From assembly GCF_001824475.1 (NCBI RefSeq), contig NZ_MHXN01000009.1, forward strand, positions 1 through 64,000: a stretch of 64,000 nucleotides of DNA. The letters run 5' to 3'. The translations under genes were made by a program, and so were the position numbers. Source of the DNA: Phenylobacterium sp. RIFCSPHIGHO2_01_FULL_69_31 (GTDB lineage: Bacteria > Pseudomonadota > Alphaproteobacteria > Caulobacterales > Caulobacteraceae). Under the pieces are notes generated by a model. That model saw nothing but the letters and a program-made list of their open reading frames with translations. It was not told the DNA's origin and searched no databases. This document shows positions 57,331 to 64,000 of this stretch, piece by piece. Each line of letters begins with the position of its first letter. Position 1 is the first letter of the stretch.

Positions 57331-58223
57331 GCGTCGGCCAGGGCGCTCGCGTCGCCGCGCAGGCGCACCGCGTCGCGGGCCGGCGGGGCGCCGAAGGCCC
57401 GGGCGTATTCGCGGCTGAACTGGGAGGCGCTTTCGTAGCCCACGGCGTAGCCGGCGCGCGAGACGTCCTGATGGGTGATCAGCAGGCGGCGGGCCTGCTG
57501 GAGGCGCAGGTTCTTCTGGAACTGCAGCGGGCTCATGGCCGTGGCGGCGCGGAAGTGGCGGTGGAACGAGGCGCAGCTCATGCCGGCCAGGGCGGCCAGG
57601 TCGTCGATGCGCAGCGGCCGGTCGTAGTGCTCGCGGATCCAGCCGATGGCGCGGCGGACGCGCGATAGGCGGCTGTCCGCGCGGGCGATCTGGCGCATGA
57701 CGCCGCCCTGCGGTCCCTGGAGCAGGCGATAGAGGATCTCGCGTTCCAGTAGCGGGGCGAGGACGGGGATGTCGCCCGGCGTATCCAGCAGGCCGAGCAG
57801 GCGCCGGCACGGGTCGACCAACTCGGGCGTCAGGGGGCTGACGCCGAAGCCTGCCGACTGGCCCGGCGGTTCGGGTTGCGGCGCGGCGTCGGTGAGCAGG
57901 GCCGCCAGCCCCTCCGGCGGCAGGGCGATGGCGATGGACACATAGGGGCGGGCCGGACTGGCTTCCACGACGCGGCCAGAGGCCGGGAACTCCAGCGAGG
58001 CGATGAAGTAGCCGGAGGGGTCGTAGCGGAGCACCTGCTCGCCGATCAGGACCTCCTTGGCGCCCTGGAGCACGAGGCAGAGCATCGGCTCGAACACGCC
58101 GGGCTGGAGGGCCGTGGGGGCGTCTGCCGTGTGGATGGACAGGCCCGGGACCGCGGTGTCGGTCCGCCGGCCGGCGGCGTGGCGTACGGCGGCGGCGCGC
58201 ATCTGGCGAAGGAGGTCTTCCAC
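57327..58223 (-). CDS. AraC-family regulator (AraC_N type)
   Basis: Predicted 298-residue regulator. The N-domain resembles cupin-like AraC_N proteins (VFEPMLCLVLQGAKEVLIGEQVLRYDPSGYFIASLEFPASG in pieces); the C-domain has two HTH motifs (LRIDDLAALAGMSCASFHRHF and VSRAGYAVGYESASQFSREYARAFGAPPARD). The start is GTG at 58223; an internal ATG at 58202 is possible, neither with a good ribosome site. It is divergent from the SDR gene, its likely target. Confidence 0.88.
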   Translation of the reverse strand: MEDLLRQMRAAAVRHAAGRRTDTAVPGLSIHTADAPTALQPGVFEPMLCLVLQGAKEVLIGEQVLRYDPSGYFIASLEFPASGRVVEASPARPYVSIAIALPPEGLAALLTDAAPQPEPPGQSAGFGVSPLTPELVDPCRRLLGLLDTPGDIPVLAPLLEREILYRLLQGPQGGVMRQIARADSRLSRVRRAIGWIREHYDRPLRIDDLAALAGMSCASFHRHFRAATAMSPLQFQKNLRLQQARRLLITHQDVSRAGYAVGYESASQFSREYARAFGAPPARDAVRLRGDASALADA

Positions 58224-58400
58224 GTCGTCATGATCGGATCGCGGCAGGCCTCACGCAAGGGCGGTCGCTTCGCGACGGCCGCCGGTGAGAGGATCAGGCA
58301 AGAGTTCGAGGCGATCGGGCGCGCGCCGGAGCGGGACGAGGCCCACATCCCAGCCGACCGGGGGGACCGTTCCCCCCGACCGCTTTCGAGGGAGATCGTC

Positions 58401-59363
58401 ATGAGCAAGATCTTTGGAGCCCGGTCCACGACGGACGAGGTGCTGGACGGCGTGGACCTGAGCGGCAGGCGCATCCTGGTGACCGGCGTGTCCGCCGGGC
58501 TGGGCGTCGAGACCGCCCGGGCTCTGGCCGCGCGCGGGGCGCATGTGGTGGGCGCGGCCCGGGACCTGAAAAAGGCGCAGGCGGCGACCGAGCCGGTGCG
58601 CGCCGCGGCGGCGAACGGCGGGACTCTGGAACTGGTGGCGCTGGACCTGGCGTCGCTGGACAGCGTCCGCAGCTGCGCCGACGAGCTGGTGGCGGACGGC
58701 CTGGACTTCGACGTGGTGATCGCCAACGCCGGGGTCATGGCGCCGCCGTTCGGCAAGACTTCCGACGGGTTCGAGACGCAGTTCGGGACCAACCACCTGG
58801 GCCACTTCGTGCTGGTGAACCGCATCGCCCCGCTGCTGAAGCCCGGCGCGCGTGTCGTCAGCCTGGCCTCCGCGGGCCACCGGTTTTCGGACGTGGACTT
58901 GGAGGATCCCAACTTCGACCGCGGGGGCTATGAGCCGTTCGTCGCCTATGGCCGGTCGAAGACCGCCAATGTGCTGTTTGCGGTGGAGTTCGACCGGCGG
59001 CACAGGGACGCCGGCGTGCGGGCTACGGCGGTGCATCCGGGCGGCATCCAGACCGAACTCAGCCGGCATATGACCGAGGAGATGCTGCAGGGACTTCTGG
59101 ACTCTGTCGCCCGTTCCACCCCGGCAGGGGGCACGGGCCAGTTCGAGTGGAAATCCATTCCCCAGGGCGCCGCCACGTCGGTCTGGGCCGGCATCGTCGC
59201 CCCGGCCGATGCGGTCGGCGGGCGCTACTGCGAGGACTGTCGTGTGGCCGAGGTCGTCGACGGCGAGGGGCTGCGCGGCGGCGTCCGCTCCTACGCCCTC
59301 GATCCCGAGCGCGCCACGGCGCTCTGGGCCAGGAGCGAGGAGATGGTCGGCGAGCGCTTTTGA
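58401..59363 (+). CDS. SDR-family oxidoreductase (retinol-dehydrogenase-like)
   Basis: Predicted 320-residue short-chain dehydrogenase. NAD(P) motif TGVSAGLGVETARALAARGAHVVGAARD, then NAGVMAPP, NHLGHF, Ser in SLASAGHR and YGRSK (Tyr/Lys). The C-terminal extension (about 70 residues with CEDCRVAEV) is typical of the larger WWOX/retinol-dehydrogenase-like group. GAGGGAG lies 8 bases upstream of ATG 58401. It is probably activated by the divergent AraC protein. Confidence 0.9.
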   Translation: MSKIFGARSTTDEVLDGVDLSGRRILVTGVSAGLGVETARALAARGAHVVGAARDLKKAQAATEPVRAAAANGGTLELVALDLASLDSVRSCADELVADGLDFDVVIANAGVMAPPFGKTSDGFETQFGTNHLGHFVLVNRIAPLLKPGARVVSLASAGHRFSDVDLEDPNFDRGGYEPFVAYGRSKTANVLFAVEFDRRHRDAGVRATAVHPGGIQTELSRHMTEEMLQGLLDSVARSTPAGGTGQFEWKSIPQGAATSVWAGIVAPADAVGGRYCEDCRVAEVVDGEGLRGGVRSYALDPERATALWARSEEMVGERF

Positions 59364-59385
59364 CGCTCGCCAGCCAGGGCGGCGG

Positions 59386-59808
59386 CTATCTCAAGCCGTG
59401 GATCTGGGCCGACTCCTCGGCGAGGCTCTTGATCTCGCGGATCGCCTCCTCGGCGGCCACGAGGTCGTCCTCGTCGAGCTTCTCGGCGCTGACGCTCAGC
59501 CAGGTGCGGTCTTCCTTCGCCACGATCTCGAACGTGTCGGGGAAGGCGCCGCGCGCCTGGGCGTCGTATTCGATCCGGAGCAGGCGCTCGGGCTGGAAGG
59601 CGGCGATGGCGCCCACCGCCTGGGTGGACCCGTCGGGCGCCTTCCAGGTGACGGGCTCGCCTTCCCGCCAGGAGGTGCGGATCGAGACGCCGTCCAGGTA
59701 GACGGCCGCCCATTCCCGGATGAGTTCGGGATTTGTGAGAACCCGCCAGACCTCAGTCGGCGGAGCGTCGATCTCGAGGGATCGTTTCAGGGCAGGCATG
59801 TGTGACAT
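59386..59808 (-). CDS. SRPBCC/AHSA1-type protein
   Basis: Predicted 140-residue START-like hydrophobic-pocket protein of the AHSA1/SRPBCC group. The N-terminal LKRSLEIDAPPTEVWRVLTNPELIREWA, YLDGVSIRTSWREGEPVTWKAPDG and the C-terminal helix EAIREIKSLAEESAQIHGL match the family. The start at 59808 (MSHMPALKRS) lacks a strong ribosome site; 59799 is an alternative. Role unknown, possibly binding a small hydrophobic ligand. Confidence 0.85.
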   Translation of the reverse strand: MSHMPALKRSLEIDAPPTEVWRVLTNPELIREWAAVYLDGVSIRTSWREGEPVTWKAPDGSTQAVGAIAAFQPERLLRIEYDAQARGAFPDTFEIVAKEDRTWLSVSAEKLDEDDLVAAEEAIREIKSLAEESAQIHGLR

Positions 59809-60109
59809 GGCTTGGACACTGGGGAGAACCTTCCAGAAGACGGCGATGTTCCCGCATCCCGGCGTGTGCTCGCCTGGACACGCGCGTTGAGCCATCCCGG
59901 CTGGGCGCCACAAGAAATTCCCGTCCCGGCGCGCCCTAACTCAACCCCTAGCGATGTTGGGGTCGAACAAGGCCGGATTGCGGCAAAGGTTTCAGGTGCG
60001 ACAGAATGTGCAGGTGGCCAAGGCGGCCGCGGCGAGCGCCATCGCCGAGGCCAGAACCCTGATGGCTGGCGGGGAGAAGAGCCGGCCGCTGGCGTCGCTG
60101 AAATAGCCC
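59809..60109. other. Gap before htpX, nothing recognised
   Basis: The 301 bases between the SRPBCC start and the htpX stop hold no convincing gene. On the minus strand, just past the htpX stop, a short frame reads GYFSDASGRLFSPP and ends in a hydrophobic run (ASAMALAAAALATCTF). It has no start of its own and may be a decayed or out-of-frame remnant. Confidence 0.3.
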
Positions 60110-61045
60110 TTACGACCAGGGGCCCAGGCGGCGCGCCGGGGTGACCGGGACCGCCGTGGCGCGCCGCTCGGGAACGGCGGCCCGAGCCTGGCCGGCCATG
60201 CTCATCAGCGCTTCGACCCGGTTGTGCGTGGCCGGGTGGGTGGAGAACAGGCTGTCGCCTTTGCCGCGCGCCAGCGGGTTGATGATGAACATGTGCGCCG
60301 TGGCCGGATTGCGCTCGGCGTCCGGGTTGAAGTAGCCGCCCTTGGCGTAGGCCTCGATCTTCTGCAGGGCCGAGGCCAGGGCCTGCGGATCGCCGGAGAT
60401 TTCGGCGCCCGTGCGGTCGGCCTCGTATTCGCGGCCGCGGCTGATGGCCATCTGGACCAGGCCCGCGGCGATGGGGCCGAGGACGGCGATGACGATGGCG
60501 CCGATCAGGCCGGTGGGGCGGCCCTCCTCGTCGCGGCCGCCGAAGAAGAAGGCGAAGTTGGCCAGGGCTCCGATTGCGCCAGCGATGGTGGCCGTGACCG
60601 TCATGGTCAGGGTGTCGCGGTGCTTCACGTGCGCCAGCTCGTGGGCCATGACGCCGCGGATCTCGCGGCGGTCCAGCATCGTGAGCAGGCCGCGGGTGGC
60701 GGCGACCGCCGCATGGTGCGGGTCGCGGCCGGTGGCGAAGGCGTTCGGCTGATCCTGGTCGATCACGTAGATCTTGGGGACCGGCATGTTCGCCCGCTGC
60801 GCCAGCGCCTGCACGTCGGCCACATAGTTGCGGATCAGCGGCTCGGGATGCGAGGCGTCGACCGGCGTGGCCCGGTACATGGCCAGCACGATCTTGTCCG
60901 CGTTCCAGTAGCTGACGAGGTTCATCGCGCCGGCGAACAAGAGGGCGATCAGCATGCCCGTCGCGCCGCCGATCATGTAGCCCGCGCCGACGAACAGCGC
61001 GGTCAGGACGGCGAGCAGCGTGAAGGTGCGAAGGTGGTTGCGCAT
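60110..61045 (-). CDS. htpX: Membrane zinc protease HtpX
   Basis: Predicted 311-residue M48 membrane protease, part of membrane-protein quality control. The zinc motif is [13 protein letters not shown] (HEXXH) and the third ligand is in [11 protein letters not shown]. Two N-terminal and two central hydrophobic segments span the membrane. The start at 61045 (MRNHLRTF) follows GGAGA; ATG 61054 is possible. The C-terminus ([18 protein letters not shown]) is normal for alphaproteobacterial HtpX. Confidence 0.95.
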   Translation of the reverse strand: MRNHLRTFTLLAVLTALFVGAGYMIGGATGMLIALLFAGAMNLVSYWNADKIVLAMYRATPVDASHPEPLIRNYVADVQALAQRANMPVPKIYVIDQDQPNAFATGRDPHHAAVAATRGLLTMLDRREIRGVMAHELAHVKHRDTLTMTVTATIAGAIGALANFAFFFGGRDEEGRPTGLIGAIVIAVLGPIAAGLVQMAISRGREYEADRTGAEISGDPQALASALQKIEAYAKGGYFNPDAERNPATAHMFIINPLARGKGDSLFSTHPATHNRVEALMSMAGQARAAVPERRATAVPVTPARRLGPWS

Positions 61046-61119
61046 GGTCTCCATATGACGTTCGGCGGACCTTCAAAGGCCCTGACGGCTATATGGGGAT
61101 TTCGTACGCGTATGGAAGA

Positions 61120-62502
61120 TCAGCTCGCGACGGCGAGGCGCGGGACGGGCGTGTTGGACTCTCGCAGCAGCGCTTCCATGGCGTCGGCGGGCATGGGGCG
61201 GGCAAAGAAGTAGCCCTGCATCCGTTCGCAGCCGGCCGAGCGCAGGAAGAGGGCCTGGCTCTCGTTCTCGACGCCCTCGGCGACGATCCGCACGCCCAGC
61301 GAGCGCGCGGCGTGCAGCAGGGAGGCCACCAGCTTCGACACCCGGCTGTCGCGGCCGACGTCGTCGATCAGCGACCTGTCAAGCTTCACCGTCTGGATCG
61401 GCAGGTGCATCAGGGCGCGCAGATTGGAATAGCCGGTGCCGAAATCGTCGAGGGCGACGTTGACCCCCTTGGCCGCCAGCCGCTCGATGTGGCGGCGCGA
61501 CAGGGCCAGATCCTGCAACAGGAAAGTCTCGGTGATCTCGACGGTCAGGGCGGTGGCGGGCAGGGCGGTGCGCGAGAGCCGGCCGATCAGCTTGCGCGAG
61601 AAGGCGGGGTCCAGGAGGTCGCGGGGCGAGACGTTGCACGCCACGGACTCGATCAGGCCCTCGGCGACCCAGGGCGCGGTCCGGGCGCAGGCGGCCTCGA
61701 AGACCGCCTCGTCGATGGCGCGGATCAGGCCCAGCTCCTCGGCCATGGGCACGAAGGCGCCGGGAGCCAGCAGGCCCTTCTCGGGGTGGCGCCAGCGCGC
61801 GAGCACTTCGACCCCCACCATGCGGCCGGTCATGGAATCGATGATCGGCTGGAACCAGGGCTCGATCTCGCCGGCCGGAATGGCGCGGCGCAGCTCGTCT
61901 TCCAGCGTGCGGCGGCGCTCGCTCTCCTCGCGGAGCGCGGCGTCGAAGCGCGACCAGCGACGGCCGCCGTCGGACTTGGCGCGATACAGCGACATGTCAG
62001 CGAAGCGCTGCAGGTCGGCGGCGTCCTGGGCGTCGTGCGGGAACACCGCCACGCCGACCGAGCCGCCGGGCGCCACCGCGCGGCCGTAGATGAGCTGCTG
62101 CTGGCCCAGGGCGGTGAGCAGGCGCTCGGCGCGGCCCGCCACGTCGACGTCGCTGGTGACGAGGGCGAATTCGTCGCCGCCCAGGCGGGCGATCAGGTCG
62201 TCGGGCCCGGCGTCCTCGCGCAGGCGGCGGCCCAGCTCGGCGAGCAGCAGGTCGCCGGCGTGGTGGCCCAGGCTGTCGTTCAGGTGCTTGAAGCGGTCGA
62301 GGTCGATGACGAACAGGCCCACCTGGGCGCCGCTTTCGCGCGCCGCCTCGAGGCGCTCGCACAGGCCGGAGGTGAAGGCGCCGCGGTTGACCAGGCCGGT
62401 CAGGGAATCGGTCTGCGCGAGCCGAAGGGTCATCTCCCGTTCGGCTTCCAGCTCGGCCACGCGGGCGGCGAGTTCGGAAAGGCGGTTCGACAGTTGCGGC
62501 AC
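61120..62502 (-). CDS. GGDEF-EAL cyclic-di-GMP protein
   Basis: Predicted 460-residue bifunctional protein without membrane segments. After a coiled coil (1-25), the GGDEF domain has an intact RLGGDEFAL active site, so diguanylate cyclase activity is likely. The EAL domain reads EVLARWRHP in place of EAL and keeps NVSPRDL, VEITET, LDDFGTGYSNL, KLDRSLI and AEGVENESQ, so phosphodiesterase activity is also plausible. The start is GTG at 62502 without a good ribosome site. No sensor domain is seen. Confidence 0.92.
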   Translation of the reverse strand: MPQLSNRLSELAARVAELEAEREMTLRLAQTDSLTGLVNRGAFTSGLCERLEAARESGAQVGLFVIDLDRFKHLNDSLGHHAGDLLLAELGRRLREDAGPDDLIARLGGDEFALVTSDVDVAGRAERLLTALGQQQLIYGRAVAPGGSVGVAVFPHDAQDAADLQRFADMSLYRAKSDGGRRWSRFDAALREESERRRTLEDELRRAIPAGEIEPWFQPIIDSMTGRMVGVEVLARWRHPEKGLLAPGAFVPMAEELGLIRAIDEAVFEAACARTAPWVAEGLIESVACNVSPRDLLDPAFSRKLIGRLSRTALPATALTVEITETFLLQDLALSRRHIERLAAKGVNVALDDFGTGYSNLRALMHLPIQTVKLDRSLIDDVGRDSRVSKLVASLLHAARSLGVRIVAEGVENESQALFLRSAGCERMQGYFFARPMPADAMEALLRESNTPVPRLAVAS

Positions 62503-62617
62503 GGTCGGTCTGTGTGGGTCCTGCGTAAGGCCACACCATTCCGCATACGAGGCGAACGCCGCGTTAAAGCATAGGGTTAGCGGGCGTTAGGACGCAGGCG
62601 CCATAGCCTGCGCCCCT

Positions 62618-63871
62618 TCAGGCCCGGGCGGGCGCCGGTTCGGCCGGCGGCTCCTCGATCTGGTTCTCCCACTTGGCGACCACCGCGGCGGCCACCGAAT
62701 TGCCGACCACGTTGGTGGCCGAACGGCCCATGTCCAGCAGGTGGTCGACGGCCAGGATCAGCAGCAGGCCGGCCTCGGGCAGATCGAAGAAGGTGAGGGT
62801 GGCGGCGATGACCACCAGCGACGCGCGCGGCACGCCGGCCATGCCCTTGGACGTCACCATCAGCAGGGCCAGCATGGTGATCTGCTGCCCGATGCTCAGG
62901 TCGATCCCATAGACCTGCGCGATGAACAGCGTCGCGAAGGTGCAGTACATCATCGAGCCGTCGAGGTTGAACGAGTAGCCCAGCGGCAGCACGAAGCTGG
63001 CCACCTTGCGCGAGACGCCCCACTTCTGGAGTTCCTCCAGGGTGCGCGGATAGGCGGCCTCGGAAGAGGCGGTGGAGAAGGCCAGGAGGACGGGGCTGCG
63101 CAGGGCGGAAATCAGCTTCAGCGATCGCCGGCCGATGATCAGCACGGCGACGGCGATCAGGAGACCCCAGAGGATGCCGAGCGACAGATAGAAGCCGCCC
63201 ACGAACTTGGCGTAGGTGGCCAGCACCTCCAGCCCTTGGGTCGCCACGCTGGCGGCCAGGGCGGCGAAGATCGCGAGGGGGGCGGTCTTCATCACATAGC
63301 CCGTCACCTTCAGCATGATGGAGGCGCCCTGTTCCACCAGGTTCAGGACGGCGGGAGCCTTGTCGTCGATGGCGGCGACGGCGGTCCCGACCAGCACCGA
63401 GAACACCACGATCTGCAGGATCTCGTTCCTGGCCATGGCGTCGACGATGGACGTCGGGATCAGATGGGTGACGAACTCCCGCAGGGTGAACTTCGCGGTC
63501 TCGATCCCGGAGCTGGCGTCGATGGGCGGGGCGACCATGGACAGGCCCGAGCCGGGCTGAATGATGTGCACCATCACGAGGCCGATGGTCAGGGAGACGA
63601 TGGAAGCCAGGATGAACCAGCCGATGGTCTTGACCCCGACGCGGCCCACCTCCGAGGCGTCGCCCATGTGGGCGATCCCGGCCACCAGGGTGGTGAACAC
63701 CAGGGGCGCGATGATCATCTTGATCAGCCGCAGGAACAGGTCGGTGATGATCGAGAGGTGGGAGGCGACCTCTTTCGCGCCCTCCGCCGACATCGACTGG
63801 TTGATGAGGTAACCGACGACGACGCCGAGCACCATGGCGCCCACGACGAAGGCGGTGAAGAGACGATTCAT
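62618..63871 (-). CDS. Dicarboxylate/amino-acid:cation symporter (DAACS)
   Basis: Predicted 417-residue transporter of the DctA/GltP family. Eight helices and two re-entrant hairpins carry the family signatures: FLRLIKMIIAPLVFTTLVAGIAHMGD, SSEAAYPRTLEELQKWGV, LPLGYSFNLDGSMMYCTFATLFIAQ and LLLILAVDHLLDMGRSATNVVGNSVAA. It imports C4-dicarboxylates, glutamate or aspartate with Na+ or H+. The start at 63871 (MNRLFTAF) was chosen; upstream residues do not look coding. The substrate is not decided by sequence. Confidence 0.92.
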   Translation of the reverse strand: MNRLFTAFVVGAMVLGVVVGYLINQSMSAEGAKEVASHLSIITDLFLRLIKMIIAPLVFTTLVAGIAHMGDASEVGRVGVKTIGWFILASIVSLTIGLVMVHIIQPGSGLSMVAPPIDASSGIETAKFTLREFVTHLIPTSIVDAMARNEILQIVVFSVLVGTAVAAIDDKAPAVLNLVEQGASIMLKVTGYVMKTAPLAIFAALAASVATQGLEVLATYAKFVGGFYLSLGILWGLLIAVAVLIIGRRSLKLISALRSPVLLAFSTASSEAAYPRTLEELQKWGVSRKVASFVLPLGYSFNLDGSMMYCTFATLFIAQVYGIDLSIGQQITMLALLMVTSKGMAGVPRASLVVIAATLTFFDLPEAGLLLILAVDHLLDMGRSATNVVGNSVAAAVVAKWENQIEEPPAEPAPARA

Positions 63872-63973
63872 GCTGACCCCGAGGATATTCGGGGGCCTTT
63901 GTCGCCGGGATGGAGCCGTCCGTCCAGCACGGGAGATTCGCAAGCGTCACGGTCCGGCGCTATAAGTCGCGCG

Positions 63974-64000
63974 ATGAAGAAACAAGAAGCAGCCGGCATC
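63974..64000 (+). CDS. Start of a further gene, truncated by the window
   Basis: ATG at 63974 opens MKKQEAAGI and runs off the window end. It is divergent from the symporter gene. No ribosome site is clear, so this is a tentative start. Confidence 0.3.

Noticed and set aside
59812..60144. A 110-codon plus-strand frame between SRPBCC and htpX
   Set aside because: The product is Gly/Arg-rich and partly antisense to htpX; no ribosome site.
1..64000. rRNA, tRNA or tmRNA genes
   Set aside because: No tRNA cloverleaf with a GGTTCGAAT-type arm, rRNA signature or tmRNA end was noticed while reading the intergenic regions; a covariance search would be needed to exclude them fully.

Overview
The window is a dense, high-GC stretch of chromosome. 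Gene families and order suggest an alphaproteobacterium of the Caulobacterales, probably a Caulobacter or Phenylobacterium relative. This rests on the hisS-hisZ-hisG set, a PutA lacking a DNA-binding domain opposite an Lrp-type regulator, an OmpA protein with a long proline linker, several TonB receptors, and a GANTC site with a CtrA-like half-site near nrdA. The genus is inferred. No rRNA, tRNA or CRISPR array was seen. About 58 protein genes are supported.

Layout. 1-32 is the 5' end of an IS110-type transposase, followed by a small lipoprotein gene. 0.9-5.4 kb: two tandem secreted carboxylesterases and zapE. 5.5-9.7 kb: a small conserved protein, then a histidine leader peptide with mutually exclusive hairpins ahead of hisS-hisZ-hisG. 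9.7-10.15 kb: a likely small RNA with a strong terminator and palindromic repeats. 10.1-15.7 kb (minus): a copper-type operon (DUF2946, TonB receptor, DUF1775, PCuAC) followed by an M13 peptidase. 15.8-20 kb: a CPA2 antiporter, an OmpA protein, and a DUF559 nuclease gene bracketed by inverted palindromic repeats. 20-25.5 kb: putA with its divergent regulator, then an SLC13 permease. 25.6-30.3 kb: nrdA behind tandem NrdR boxes, two intervening genes, nrdB.

30.3-38 kb holds short accessory genes: a TetR/SDR pair, GST, M23 peptidase, AraC regulator, nitroreductase, AhpD-like protein, tandem EthD protein and DedA. 38-45.5 kb is the most distinctive region. Two near-identical TonB receptors and a chemoreceptor lie in one orientation. 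Both receptors carry a canonical EF-hand loop, and a shared TGCGACAT-type motif lies upstream of all three genes, in three copies at exact 22-bp spacing before one of them. 45.7-64 kb: DUF2332, dodecin, an Rnk-like protein, HPP-CBS, a thioesterase, an OYE/ArsR pair sharing a perfect operator, a MarR/S41/AAC(3) group, a TetR/glyoxalase pair, an orphan ParA, a 29-residue membrane peptide, cytochrome b561 with a membrane-tethered LuxR protein, YccF, an AraC regulator, an SDR, SRPBCC, HtpX, a GGDEF-EAL protein and a dicarboxylate symporter.

Much of the regulation can be read directly: a his attenuator, NrdR boxes, palindromes between several regulators and their targets, and a candidate shared operator for the TonB/chemoreceptor cluster. 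The strongest candidates for something undescribed are the his attenuator, the EF-hand TonB/chemoreceptor regulon and the repeat-bracketed DUF559 unit.
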